Source: Rhodococcus sp. IEGM 1409 (GTDB taxonomy: Bacteria; Actinomycetota; Actinomycetes; Mycobacteriales; Mycobacteriaceae). Taken from it: a stretch of DNA of 64,000 bases. Below the pieces are notes generated by a model. That model saw nothing but the letters and a program-made list of their open reading frames with translations. It ran no database searches and was not told the DNA's origin. The stretch's first letter is position 1. Each line of letters opens with the position of its first letter. A program made the translations under genes and the position numbers. Of the stretch, positions 1-11,011 are shown piece by piece. The stretch covers positions 868,001 through 932,000 of the forward strand of contig NZ_JASHKN010000001.1 of assembly GCF_030056735.1 (NCBI RefSeq), written 5' to 3'.

Positions 1-291
1 TTGTGAGGCTTCGACGTGCAGAGCGTCGTTGTCGAGCTCGATTATCGTGATGTCCTGGGCGTCGACCGCGAAGTAGACGGTGCCTTGACCACTGACTTCC
101 ATCAGGGACAGTGATTCGCCTGCCGCCTTCTGTTTCAGCGCGGCACGTAACCCGCCGCCACCGCCCATACCGGCGTTCTTGAAGGTGACCGCACCCTCGT
201 ACGCCACCATCGAGCCGTTGATCGCTTTGATGGTGTCCCCCACCAGGTCTGCGACCAGTACCCGGTGCCCATCCATTCTCAGTTGCGCCAC
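1..291 (-). CDS. AIM24 family protein, N-terminal part (runs off the window)
   Basis: About 97 codons are visible, read leftward out of the window. The product starts near MAQLRMDGHR and carries a glycine-rich run (GMGGGGG) followed by RAALKQKAAGE and LSLMEVSGQGTVYFAV, which fits the AIM24/TIGR00266-like beta-sandwich family of unknown molecular function. The start is uncertain: GTG at 291 or GTG at 300 are both in frame, an in-frame stop lies just upstream, and neither has a clear ribosome binding site. The C-terminal part is missing. It is separated from purF by a terminator and a repeat, so it is probably its own transcription unit. Confidence 0.7.
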   Translation of the reverse strand, partial: MAQLRMDGHRVLVADLVGDTIKAINGSMVAYEGAVTFKNAGMGGGGGLRAALKQKAAGESLSLMEVSGQGTVYFAVDAQDITIIELDNDALHVEASQ

Positions 292-379
292 GGAGGGCAC
301 TATGCCAGATGCTCACGACGTATGCCGTGTCGTGGAATAGATCGCGTCGCTGAACAGATCAAAAGGCGATGGAACAGAA

Positions 380-412
380 AATCTGCCGCCCGCATGCTGT
401 GGACGGCAGATT
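380..412 (-). terminator. Rho-independent terminator after purF
   Basis: Stem AATCTGCCG (380-388) pairs with CGGCAGATT (404-412) around a 15-nt loop. Read on the minus strand, the second arm is followed by a T-rich stretch (ATTTTCTGTT). It lies about 95 bp downstream of the purF stop and in the right orientation to end purF transcription. Confidence 0.6.
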
Positions 413-424
413 CTCGGCTATCGA

Positions 425-508
425 TTTTCAGTGCTTCCGGTATTCAATGCTTCCGGTATTCAATGCTTACAGTTCAGCGCTTGCGGTGTTCAGCGCTTGC
501 GGTGTTCA
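425..508. repeat. 16-bp tandem repeat, about 5 units, covering the purF stop codon
   Basis: Units with consensus TGTTCARYGCTTSCGG occur at 425-440, 441-456, 457-471 (15 bp), 472-486 (15 bp) and 487-502, with a partial copy at 503-508. The partial copy supplies the TGA stop of purF (minus strand, 508-506). The array lies between the purF stop and its terminator and so would be in the purF 3' UTR. Confidence 0.8.
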
Positions 509-2083
509 GGGGCGGCTGAGCGCGCTCGCGTTGTCGTTGCCGCGAGTGGCCGTCGAACCTGCGGTGCTCTCGAGCATCCCCTCGAGGACGTTCTTGCCGA
601 TCGACGTTTCCTTGGGAAGCGCGATCGGGTAGGTCCCGTCGAAGCACGCGGCGCACAGACGGCTGGCCGGCTGCTCGGTGGCGGCGATCATGCCTTCGGT
701 GGAGATGTATCCGAGGGTGTCTGCTCCGATGGAGCGACGCACACCGTCGAGCATTTCCTCGAACGTCGCGTCCTGTCCGCCCGCTCCGTTGGCGATCAAC
801 TCGGCCGGTGAGGCGAAGTCGATGCCGTAGAAGCAGGGCCACTTGACCGGCGGCGAAGCGATGCGGACGTGAATTTCGAGAGCGCCGGCTTCACGGAGCA
901 TCCGGATGAGCGCACGCTGAGTGTTGCCGCGAACGATCGAATCGTCCACCACCACAAGGCGCTTGCCGCGAATAACTTCCTTGAGCGGGTTGAGCTTGAG
1001 CCTGATGCCGAGCTGACGGATCGTCTGCGACGGCTGGATGAAGGTACGGCCGACGTAGGCGTTCTTCATCAGACCCTGGCCGTAGGGGATGCCTGAGCCC
1101 TGTGCGTACCCGACGGCAGCGGGGGTGCCGGACTCGGGAACGGGGATGACCAAGTCACCTTCGGCGGGATGCTCGCTGGCGAGCAGGCGACCGATCTCGA
1201 CGCGAGTGGAGTGGACCGAACGGCCACCGATGACGCTGTCGGGACGGGCAAGGTAGACGTACTCGAAGACGCAGCCCTTGGGCGTCGGGTTCGCGAAACG
1301 CGAGGAGCGGACGCCGTCTGCGTCGATCGCGAGCAGCTCGCCCGGCTCGATGTCGCGGACGAACGACGCGCCGACGATGTCGAGGGCTGCGGTCTCGCTG
1401 GCTACCACCCAACCGCGGTCGAGGCGACCGAGGCACAGGGGACGGATGCCGTGTGGATCACGCGCTGCGTAGAGCGTGTGCTCGTCCATGAAAGTGAGGC
1501 AGAACGCGCCCTCGAGCGTGGGGAGAAGCTCCATGGCGGCTTGTTCGATGGTGCTGTCCGCGGCGGCGTGAGCCAGCAGACCACCGATGAGGTCGGAGTC
1601 GGAACTCGCGGCATTCGGGCGCTTGTCGTTGACCAGGCCGGCTGCACGAGTGCGGCTCGCCAGTTCAGCGGTGTTCACCAGGTTGCCGTTGTGGCCGAGC
1701 GCGATACCCGTACCGGCAGTGGTCGTACGGAAGATGGGCTGCGCGTTCTCCCACGTCGTGGAACCTGTCGTCGAATAACGGCAATGTCCGATGGCGACAT
1801 GACCTGGCATCGCTGCGAGGGTCTGCTCGTCGAATACCTGGCTGACCAGGCCGAGATCCTTGAACACCAACACCTGGGAGCCGTCGGCTACCGCAATGCC
1901 GGCAGCTTCTTGACCACGGTGCTGAAGTGCGTACAGGCCGTAATAAGTGAGCTTCGCCACATCCTCTCCCGGCGCCCAAACGCCGAATACACCGCATTCT
2001 TCGCGGGGCTCGTTCTCGTCCTCGTCGGACGGGTTCGAAGCGAGGAGATTTGGACTGTTGACCGACAGATCGGCACGAGTCAC
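506..2083 (-). CDS. purF: Amidophosphoribosyltransferase
   Basis: First committed enzyme of purine synthesis: transfers the amide of glutamine to PRPP to give phosphoribosylamine. The 525-residue product has a 29-residue propeptide ending REE, then Cys30 in CGVFGVWAPGE, the N-terminal nucleophile of the class II glutaminase domain once the propeptide is removed. The phosphoribosyltransferase domain shows the PRPP motif VVVDDSIVRGNTQRA. Cysteines in VKWPCFYGIDF and RLCAACFDG are placed as the Fe-S ligands of the Bacillus-type enzyme. I chose GTG at 2083 rather than an ATG at 2119 because AAAGGGAG sits 6-7 nt upstream of it and homologues start at VTRADLSVN. It lies last in a minus-strand purine block, 123 bp after the SCP2-like gene. 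Confidence 0.97.
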   Translation of the reverse strand: MTRADLSVNSPNLLASNPSDEDENEPREECGVFGVWAPGEDVAKLTYYGLYALQHRGQEAAGIAVADGSQVLVFKDLGLVSQVFDEQTLAAMPGHVAIGHCRYSTTGSTTWENAQPIFRTTTAGTGIALGHNGNLVNTAELASRTRAAGLVNDKRPNAASSDSDLIGGLLAHAAADSTIEQAAMELLPTLEGAFCLTFMDEHTLYAARDPHGIRPLCLGRLDRGWVVASETAALDIVGASFVRDIEPGELLAIDADGVRSSRFANPTPKGCVFEYVYLARPDSVIGGRSVHSTRVEIGRLLASEHPAEGDLVIPVPESGTPAAVGYAQGSGIPYGQGLMKNAYVGRTFIQPSQTIRQLGIRLKLNPLKEVIRGKRLVVVDDSIVRGNTQRALIRMLREAGALEIHVRIASPPVKWPCFYGIDFASPAELIANGAGGQDATFEEMLDGVRRSIGADTLGYISTEGMIAATEQPASRLCAACFDGTYPIALPKETSIGKNVLEGMLESTAGSTATRGNDNASALSRP

Positions 2084-2206
2084 CGGGCGCTCCCTTTGTG
2101 GGCAGGGGTTGGGGGGCATCCACAGTCTACGGCCATTTTGGGACCTACTTACCCTGAGGGCAGCCTTGGGCCTCAGATCACGCCGAAGCGAACCGGGCGG
2201 TCTCTA

Positions 2207-2596
2207 CTACACCAACCGCAGCAGTGGGAGCCAGTGCGCTATTTCGGGGGCGCGGCTACCTGATGCGTCGACTCGTCCGTCACCTGCGGCCTCGGAAAAC
2301 TCGAGGAGTCCGGTGACCATCTGCAACCAGGTACGAGCGTCCGTCTCGACGACGTTGGGCGGGGTTCCGCGGGTGTGACGCGGACCTTCGATGCACTGCA
2401 CCGCAACAAACGGCGGGACCCGCACCTCGACGCTCGATCCGGGGGCGATCTGTTCGAGAGTGCGCGCACTCATCTTCACTGCCGCACCGAGTTCACTGCG
2501 AGAAGGCTTCGGAAGATCCGGATCTCGAAGCCACGGGCCGACGGCCAGCACGGCGGCACGAAATTCGGCGGGGTCGACGGCGCGGCGGGGCGGCAT
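2207..2596 (-). CDS. SCP2-like (sterol carrier) family protein
   Basis: A 129-residue soluble protein starting MPPRRAVDPAEFRAAV, with the basic segment SELGAAVKMSARTLEQ and a core VEVRVPPFVAVQC. The resemblance is to the sterol-carrier-family protein that sits beside purF in mycobacteria (Rv0807 region); its actual ligand is unknown. The ATG overlaps the TGA of the CPBP gene by one base (TGATG), so translation is probably coupled. Conserved position beside purF does not in itself imply a purine role. Confidence 0.7.
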   Translation of the reverse strand: MPPRRAVDPAEFRAAVLAVGPWLRDPDLPKPSRSELGAAVKMSARTLEQIAPGSSVEVRVPPFVAVQCIEGPRHTRGTPPNVVETDARTWLQMVTGLLEFSEAAGDGRVDASGSRAPEIAHWLPLLRLV

Positions 2597-3252
2597 CAGT
2601 TCACTCCCTGTCTGCGAGTAGCGATACGAACGGCGAGTGCGCCACCGGCATTCGTGGCCAGGTGCAGCAGGGCGGGGGCAAGCACGCTGCCGCCCCGGCG
2701 GTGCAGCCACTCGAACAGCAATGCCGAAGCGCCGGTGAATGCCACCGCTGCGGGAACGTTGTCGCCGGCACCGCGGGCGGGGGCGACATGCCACAACCCG
2801 AAGGTCAGTGCGTGAACAGCCTGAGCGGTCGGCCTGTTCAGTTCACGGTTCCAGACCGCGGACATCGCGCTGCGGAACAACAGTTCCTCGGAGAGCACCG
2901 TGCCGAACGGGATGTGCAGGATAATCCATTCGAGGAAGTCTTCGCGGCCGTCTGCTCGCTCGTCGGCAGCGAGAGTCGCGCGCAACGAGGGAACAGCCAA
3001 AGCGACGCTGTAGCCGGTGAGGACCGCCCCCGCCGCGGCTCCGCCGAACTGAGCACCACCACGAATTCCGGTGTGCGCCAAACCGAGTTCCTCGCGGGTG
3101 TAACCACGTGCGAGTAGGATTCCGATGGCCGACAGACCGGCCGCGGTGTTGACCACGGCGCGGGTACGAGGCGAAAGACCGAATGCCGGAAGCACGACGT
3201 TGCTCCACGTGATCGCGGCGGCGGAGAGCGCGATCGAGGCTGCTCCCCTCAC
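2596..3252 (-). CDS. CPBP-family intramembrane metalloprotease
   Basis: 218-residue membrane protein of the CAAX-protease/bacteriocin-processing (ABI) family. Several hydrophobic segments surround the motif EELLFR (Glu122, Glu123, Arg127) and a second motif HALTFGLWH, which supply the metal-binding and catalytic residues of the family. Substrate unknown. The start is GTG at 3252, overlapping the stop of the upstream hydrolase by four bases (GTGA). Longer in-frame reading upstream lies wholly inside that hydrolase and looks non-coding. Co-translated with its neighbours on both sides. Confidence 0.8.
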   Translation of the reverse strand: MRGAASIALSAAAITWSNVVLPAFGLSPRTRAVVNTAAGLSAIGILLARGYTREELGLAHTGIRGGAQFGGAAAGAVLTGYSVALAVPSLRATLAADERADGREDFLEWIILHIPFGTVLSEELLFRSAMSAVWNRELNRPTAQAVHALTFGLWHVAPARGAGDNVPAAVAFTGASALLFEWLHRRGGSVLAPALLHLATNAGGALAVRIATRRQGVN

Positions 3253-5033
3253 TTCTCCGGGCCCTCGGATTTCACGGCGACCACCAGCGCTGCCCGCGCA
3301 CGCTCGGTATCCGCAGTCGTCCATCCCTCGGGCTGGGCAACGCTGATCCAGGCATCCAGAACGGAGGTTCCGTAATTGTGACCATGACCGTCCGGAACTC
3401 CCGCGGCGTTGCCAAGGTCTGCGGACACCTGCCAGAACGTCACGACCGGGAACCATTTCATCGACGGGGAACGGTCGAATCCGGGTACTTCCTCGAGCCA
3501 CTCAGGGCGATTGAACATGAGGTCGGGTGACCACCACACCACCGGATCGGAAGGGTGCTGGACAAACAGAACTCGCGGCTCCGGCCACGTCATCCCGTCG
3601 GTCGGAATGTCTTCGGAGCGATCCGCGAACCGCACGCCGGCCAGGCCGTCCGCGTAGACGGGCGCTACTTCGGGGGTGCCGGGATCGCGCCTCTTCTCGA
3701 TCGAACGCCACAACTGCGTCGCGTTCGGTGGGCCCACCCACAGAATTCCGTCGGCGGTATCTCGCGCCGCTTGCAGTGTGTCGAAGGCTCCGGCGCCGGC
3801 CATGACGCCGAGGCTCTCGCCGTAGACCATGAACTTCGGCCTGGTGGCTTCCGGTTCCTGGAGCCATCTTTCGTGCACCCGCTCGATCAACAGGCGTCCG
3901 GCAGCTTGCGCCTTCTCCTGGTCTGCGAGGAACGAGATCCAACTCGGTAGATAGGAGTACTGGCTGGCGACAAGGGCAGTGTCGCCGCCATGTACAAGCT
4001 CGATCGCCTGCGCTGCAGTGGGATTGACCCACCCCGTACCCGTCGTCGGAATGACCACGAGAACCTTGCGCTGGAAGGCGCCGGTCCTCTCCAGTTCTTT
4101 GATGATCAGATCCATGCGCTCTTCGGGATCTTCGGCGCTTTCGAGGCCGGCGTACACGCGAATCGGATCCATTGCAGGCTTACCGGTTGCCGCGTCGAGT
4201 TCCTGCGCATCGAGTCCGCGCGAGACGAAGTTTCGTCCCTCGAACCCCAATGTGTCCCAGGGAGCCGCAGATTCGGGGCTACCCGATTTCATCGGATCCT
4301 GCGGTTCCACGACGCCGTCGCGAGTGGTCGAGTTCTGCAGACTGAAGATCGAGTTGGTCGCGGCGTAGATTCCGCGGACCAGGACGCCGTCGACCAGCAT
4401 GAAGAACAGAACAGTGACAACCAGGACGCCGACACCATTGGCCACCGACCGTGACCAGTGGAACCGTCGCATCAACTGTCGGGCAATCAGTTTCACCAGA
4501 TCGTGGAGGACCCGCCAGATCGAGATGAGCAGACCGCCGACGAGAAGGCTCAGTCCGAGTGTTCGGATGTAGCCCGAGGTGGTTGTGCCTTCGGCATCGG
4601 TCAGCGCAGCGATTTCGCGTTGCCACCCGGCCGCGTAGACCAGCATGATGATCGCCGCGACGATGGACGCGACCGGAACGAAGACCTTGATCGCGGAGGG
4701 CACCGGTTCGGGCAGTGGCCACCACCGTCGACCGCTGAGCAGGTATCGCTCGACGGCCCAGCCGATCGCGGTACCGACGCCGTAGCCGATGGCCGAGTTG
4801 ATGCCGCCGATCAGACCTTGGAAAAGCCAATCTCGCGGCAGCAGCGAAGGAGTCAAGGACCAGCAGAAGAAGAACGCGGCAAACGCGATGCCGGTGAAGT
4901 CGAGCTTGAGGAGACCCCACGCCCACTCGGTGAAGCGGTTGTCGAGCTTCTCGAGGGATGCGGGAACAGCCAGCCGCAGGTGGTGTTCCTGCGGCTGGCT
5001 GTCAGAAGAAGTCAGTTCTCCGGAATCGACCAT
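3249..5033 (-). CDS. Membrane-anchored alpha/beta-hydrolase (PF15420 N-terminus + PF10081)
   Basis: 594 residues. Residues about 45-225 hold five or six hydrophobic segments (for example 45-60, 72-95, 117-137, 157-175, 200-220); the rest is an extracytoplasmic or cytoplasmic alpha/beta-hydrolase domain with nucleophile Ser407 in VYGESLGVMAG. A C-terminal histidine in DGHGHNYG is a plausible triad member. Architecture matches the actinobacterial Abhydrolase_9 family; substrate unknown, probably envelope lipid. The ATG is separated from the purL stop by three bases, so it is very likely coupled to purL. Confidence 0.85.
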   Translation of the reverse strand: MVDSGELTSSDSQPQEHHLRLAVPASLEKLDNRFTEWAWGLLKLDFTGIAFAAFFFCWSLTPSLLPRDWLFQGLIGGINSAIGYGVGTAIGWAVERYLLSGRRWWPLPEPVPSAIKVFVPVASIVAAIIMLVYAAGWQREIAALTDAEGTTTSGYIRTLGLSLLVGGLLISIWRVLHDLVKLIARQLMRRFHWSRSVANGVGVLVVTVLFFMLVDGVLVRGIYAATNSIFSLQNSTTRDGVVEPQDPMKSGSPESAAPWDTLGFEGRNFVSRGLDAQELDAATGKPAMDPIRVYAGLESAEDPEERMDLIIKELERTGAFQRKVLVVIPTTGTGWVNPTAAQAIELVHGGDTALVASQYSYLPSWISFLADQEKAQAAGRLLIERVHERWLQEPEATRPKFMVYGESLGVMAGAGAFDTLQAARDTADGILWVGPPNATQLWRSIEKRRDPGTPEVAPVYADGLAGVRFADRSEDIPTDGMTWPEPRVLFVQHPSDPVVWWSPDLMFNRPEWLEEVPGFDRSPSMKWFPVVTFWQVSADLGNAAGVPDGHGHNYGTSVLDAWISVAQPEGWTTADTERARAALVVAVKSEGPEK

Positions 5034-5036
5034 CTA

Positions 5037-7325
<2,289 letters not shown>

Positions 7326-7575
7326 TGGAGAGTGGTCCCTTCCCTACGGGAGTCAAGAGGCAAGCCGGCGCGGAGCGGGGCACCACGAATGTGCCCAACG
7401 AAAGAACGTGCCGGGGGACAGTCTATCGGTGTGGGCCGACGACTTCCGCAGACGGCAGCACCCGCAACACCTCCGGGCCTGCGAAGTATCGCCGGTCACA
7501 CCCGTCCCGGTTTGGGTAATCCGGTCGGTTTTCTTAAGGTCAGGCCGGTCCACTCTCTCCCTCGAAAGGCCTCGC

Positions 7576-8553
7576 ATGCCCCAGGATGTTCGTCAGTCCG
7601 ACCTCACGGCACAGTCCCAGTCGGTGACCACTCCCCTCACTCCGGCTGCAATTTTCCTGGTCGCGACCGTAAATCCGGGTGGCGAGAGCACCACACGAGA
7701 ACTTCTCGCCGATGTCGCGGGTCTGCAGCGAGCCGTGGGGCTGCGCGTCCCCGGATCAGGTTTGGATGTGGTGACAAGCATCGGTTCGATGGCCTGGGAT
7801 CGACTGTTCGCCGGTCCGCGCCCTGCGCTACTGCACCCATTCGCCGCTCTACAGGGTGACGTTCATTCGGCGCCGTCGACTCCCGGCGATCTGCTCTTCC
7901 ACATCCGCGCGATGAGTATGGACGCGTGTTTCGAGGTGGCTCGGCAGATCACGAAGCGACTGCACGGCGCGGCCAGCGTCGTCGACGAAGTTCACGGCTT
8001 CCAGTACTTCGAGAACCGCGACCTCATCGGCTTCGTCGACGGCACCGAGAATCCGGTGGGCCGCGACGCCGTCGCCGCGGTGACGGTCGGCAACGAGGAT
8101 CCCGAGTTCGCAGGCGGCAGCTACGTCCACATCCAGCGCTACATCCACAAGATGCGGGACTGGGAAGCAATCACCGTCGACGAGCAGGAGCGTGTGATCG
8201 GACGTAGCAAGCTCGAGGACATCGAGATGACGTCCGACGTGAAGCCGGCCAACTCGCACGTCGCCCTCAACGCGATCGAGGACGAAAACGGCAAGGCTCT
8301 CGAGATCCTGCGTGCCAACATGCCGTACGGACGCCTCGGTGCCGACGAGATCGGCACCTTCTTCATCGGCTACTGCCGCACGCCGGCGATCACCGAACGG
8401 ATGCTGGAGAACATGTTCCTCGGCTCCCCTCGCGGCAATTACGACCGTCTGCTCGATTTCTCGACGGCCATGACGGGCTCGATGTTCTTCACACCGAGCG
8501 CCGACTTCTTCGAGGATCTACCGGCCGCGCCCACTGGGCTCCCAGCACTTTAA
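7576..8553 (+). CDS. DyP-type haem peroxidase, class B (DypB-like)
   Basis: 325-residue dye-decolourising peroxidase using H2O2 to oxidise dyes, Mn(II) or lignin-type phenolics. It shows the family motif GFVDGTENP with catalytic Asp155, the proximal haem ligand His228 in ANSHVAL, and LRANMPYG carrying the distal arginine. The start at 7576 has GAAAGG seven bases upstream; a longer in-frame reading has no such site. No signal peptide is seen. Rhodococcal DypB is often encoded next to an encapsulin and carries a C-terminal cargo peptide; there is no encapsulin gene here and the tail (LPAAPTGLPAL) lacks a clear GSLK-type cargo motif. Confidence 0.92.
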   Translation: MPQDVRQSDLTAQSQSVTTPLTPAAIFLVATVNPGGESTTRELLADVAGLQRAVGLRVPGSGLDVVTSIGSMAWDRLFAGPRPALLHPFAALQGDVHSAPSTPGDLLFHIRAMSMDACFEVARQITKRLHGAASVVDEVHGFQYFENRDLIGFVDGTENPVGRDAVAAVTVGNEDPEFAGGSYVHIQRYIHKMRDWEAITVDEQERVIGRSKLEDIEMTSDVKPANSHVALNAIEDENGKALEILRANMPYGRLGADEIGTFFIGYCRTPAITERMLENMFLGSPRGNYDRLLDFSTAMTGSMFFTPSADFFEDLPAAPTGLPAL

Positions 8554-8564
8554 CTACGCCCCCT

Positions 8565-9896
8565 CTAACTACGCGGCGTGAGGAAGGCACCAAGCGCGTC
8601 GGCATACATGCGGACATCTGCCGCCCCCATCAGCTCGCGCGCCGAGTGCATCGCGAGCTGAGGCGCGCCGACGTCGACGGTGGACAGTCCGGTGCGTGAT
8701 GCCGTGATCGGTCCGATGGTGGAGCCGCACGGCAGATCGGCGCGGTGGACGTAGCGCTGCATGGGCACTCCTGCCTGATCACAGGCGAGCGCGAATTCGC
8801 CTGCACCGGCAGCGTCGGTGGCGTACCGCAGGTTCTGGTTCACCTTGAGTACCGGCCCACCGTTGATCTCGATCCGATGAGCGGGCTCGTGGCGGTCCGG
8901 GTAGTTGGGGTGCGTCGCGTGAGCCATGTCGCCCGACGCGCATACCGAGCCCGCCATCGCCTGCAGGAATTCTTCGCGGCCACCCCTGCGTCCCAACACG
9001 ATTCGCTCGAGCACTGTGTTCAGCAGGTCCGAGAAAGCTCCGCGATCAGACATGCTGCCAACCTCTTCATGATCGAAGAGTGCGAGCACCGGGACCTGCT
9101 GCCCTGGCGACTCGACTGCGGCCAGAAGTGCTTGTGTCCCTGCATAACACGTGCCCTGATTGTCGAGTCGGGGGGCGCTGACCAATTCCTTGCCCACACC
9201 TACCACCGCGCTGGGCGCAAGGTCGTGTGTCATCAACTCCCAGCCGAGTACCGACGACGCGGCCACACCCGCACGCTCGGCGACAAAACCGATGAACGAC
9301 TTGGGCTTCGAACCCACTCCCCAGATTCCGTTGACGTGCCGCTGCGGATCCAGCGTCACGCCCTTGCGATCTTCGGACAGGTGGATAGCCAACTGCGGAA
9401 CACGAAGAATCGGGTCGTCGATGCGAACCAGCTTCTGCTCCACAGTGTTTCCCACCCGGACACTCAATCGTCCGGAGATACCGAGATCGCGGTCGAGCCA
9501 GGAGTTCAGCCACGCACCGCCATACGGTTCGAGGCCCACCATCTGCCACCCGGCCGAAGTGAGGTCGGGATGCTGTTTGACCCGCAGGTTCGGGCTGTCG
9601 GTATGACCTCCGACGATCCGGAACGGAGCGGTACTTCCCACGCCCTCGGTGCTCCAGGCGATCAGCGAACCGCCTCGAACGAGGAAGTACCGTCCGGGCT
9701 CGGCGGGCCACGACTGCGTTTCGTGGACTTCGACGAACCCGCCGGCCGTCAGCTCGGTCGCCACCGTCGCGCACACATGGAACGGCGACGGTGACGAATC
9801 GACGAAGCTGCACAGGCCGTCTGCGTCGGCCCCGGTCAGAGAAGCCGCCCCGGTCTGAGACGTCCGAGAAGTCTGAGAAGTCATGCCCCTCATCAT
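8565..9896 (-). CDS. M18 family aminopeptidase
   Basis: About 440-residue metallo-aminopeptidase of the aspartyl-aminopeptidase/ApeB family. Dizinc-site motifs are present: [27 protein letters not shown], and [10 protein letters not shown] near the end, with a final histidine in [12 protein letters not shown]. Cytosolic peptide turnover is the expected role. ATG at 9896 and ATG at 9884 are both possible; a GAGGGG lies between them, so the start is uncertain. The gene ends 12 bp from the DyP stop, converging with it. Confidence 0.92.
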   Translation of the reverse strand: MMRGMTSQTSRTSQTGAASLTGADADGLCSFVDSSPSPFHVCATVATELTAGGFVEVHETQSWPAEPGRYFLVRGGSLIAWSTEGVGSTAPFRIVGGHTDSPNLRVKQHPDLTSAGWQMVGLEPYGGAWLNSWLDRDLGISGRLSVRVGNTVEQKLVRIDDPILRVPQLAIHLSEDRKGVTLDPQRHVNGIWGVGSKPKSFIGFVAERAGVAASSVLGWELMTHDLAPSAVVGVGKELVSAPRLDNQGTCYAGTQALLAAVESPGQQVPVLALFDHEEVGSMSDRGAFSDLLNTVLERIVLGRRGGREEFLQAMAGSVCASGDMAHATHPNYPDRHEPAHRIEINGGPVLKVNQNLRYATDAAGAGEFALACDQAGVPMQRYVHRADLPCGSTIGPITASRTGLSTVDVGAPQLAMHSARELMGAADVRMYADALGAFLTPRS

Positions 9897-9972
9897 GCCC
9901 GAATCGGTGTCCGGGATATCAGCGGGCGCGAAATCAGTGGGCGCGAATCAAGTGGACGCAGGACCGGTCGGC

Positions 9973-10326
9973 TCAGGCGTGGGGACCGGACACGCAGAAC
10001 TGGTTCCCATCAGGATCGAGGAGCGTCACCCAGCGGAAACCGTCCATGTTCTCGCGGTGGTGTTCGGTTGCCCCGGCCTCGACGAGTCGCGCCACCTCGG
10101 CGTCGAGATCCGGACTCCCCAGATCGAGATGGATGCGATTCTTCCCTGCCGTGGGATCCGGGACCTTCTGGAAAGCGAAGTTGGTGGCACTGTCCGGGAC
10201 CGCGACGATGTAGAACCAACCGTCGTTCTCCTCGACGATGTTTCCGCCCAACTGCGCTGCCCACCACGTTGCAAGCGGACCTGGATCGAGACTGTCGAAG
10301 GTGATCATTCCGAGTGTGAGAGTCAT
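9973..10326 (-). CDS. VOC (glyoxalase/bleomycin-resistance fold) family protein
   Basis: A 117-residue single-domain protein beginning MTLTLGMITFDSLDP, with WWAAQLGG, NRIHLDLGSPDLDAEVARLVEAGA and WVTLLDPDGNQFCV, the paired beta-alpha-beta-beta-beta pattern of vicinal oxygen chelate proteins. Function cannot be told: glyoxalase-like, dioxygenase-like or drug-binding members look alike. An in-frame GTG lies two codons upstream. Confidence 0.8.
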   Translation of the reverse strand: MTLTLGMITFDSLDPGPLATWWAAQLGGNIVEENDGWFYIVAVPDSATNFAFQKVPDPTAGKNRIHLDLGSPDLDAEVARLVEAGATEHHRENMDGFRWVTLLDPDGNQFCVSGPHA

Positions 10327-10393
10327 GCGCACAAGCTAATGGAAGCCACCGACAAAGACTCTCGATCTCGGGCCGAGATGAGACGATCCTCGA

Positions 10394-10999
10394 ATGCGAC
10401 TCACGAGGCTTCGCGACCGCGTTGCAGAACCACTCTTCGCCGTTTTCATCGCGACCGGATTGCTGTTGAGCGGCCTCGGAGTGCTCGCCTGGCGATTTGC
10501 CACGACATCTATGCGAACAGAACATATCGGCATCCAACCTCCGCCACCGCCGCCGATGGAGGACGGCAAGACCGGATACATGTGGGTTGTCGACGGCTAC
10601 AGCTACGTCGACGCCCCACATTGGTTCCCCGCAACTGCGTGGTTCCTGACAGTCGGAACGGCCGTCGCCATTGCCGTGTCGGCGACACTGAACGCGACGG
10701 GATGGCACCTGTCCCGCGACACAGGTGGGAGAAGATTTGTTCTTCCGCTTGCACTTTCGATCTTCGGAGCGGCCTACGGGCTCACCGTCGCCGGTGTCGG
10801 ACGAATCTGGCCGCCCACCTTCTATTCGGTGGTCCTTCCCGAACCGCGCGACCCGCAGAACCCCTTCCCGGCATCGGCCGTTATCCACTTCGACCTCGAG
10901 CCGAACCTGATCACCTTCACCGCAACAGGTCTTGCCGTCGGCCTTCTCGCGTCCGCACTGCTTCATGTCCGGACCTACTCGCTCACTCGATCGAACTAG
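10394..10999 (+). CDS. Membrane protein of unknown function
   Basis: 201 residues with four likely membrane spans (about 15-37, 78-98, 113-133 and 170-190). Between spans one and two is a proline stretch (QPPPPPPMEDG) and a tryptophan/tyrosine-rich region. No family recognised. It stands alone on the plus strand between two minus-strand genes. Confidence 0.6.
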   Translation: MRLTRLRDRVAEPLFAVFIATGLLLSGLGVLAWRFATTSMRTEHIGIQPPPPPPMEDGKTGYMWVVDGYSYVDAPHWFPATAWFLTVGTAVAIAVSATLNATGWHLSRDTGGRRFVLPLALSIFGAAYGLTVAGVGRIWPPTFYSVVLPEPRDPQNPFPASAVIHFDLEPNLITFTATGLAVGLLASALLHVRTYSLTRSN

Positions 11000-11011
11000 C
11001 AGATCGGTAGA

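Noticed and set aside
2158-2176. CTGAGG/CCTCAG stem after the SCP2-like gene as a terminator
   Set aside because: Short stem, no T-run, and it lies inside the purF leader; too weak to call.
1169-2263. Long plus-strand open frame opposite purF
   Set aside because: Antisense shadow of purF caused by high GC; composition and protein sequence match no family.
7500-7560. IdeR/DtxR iron box before the DyP gene
   Set aside because: Only a poor half-site (TTAAGGTCAGG) is present; not close enough to the 19-bp consensus.
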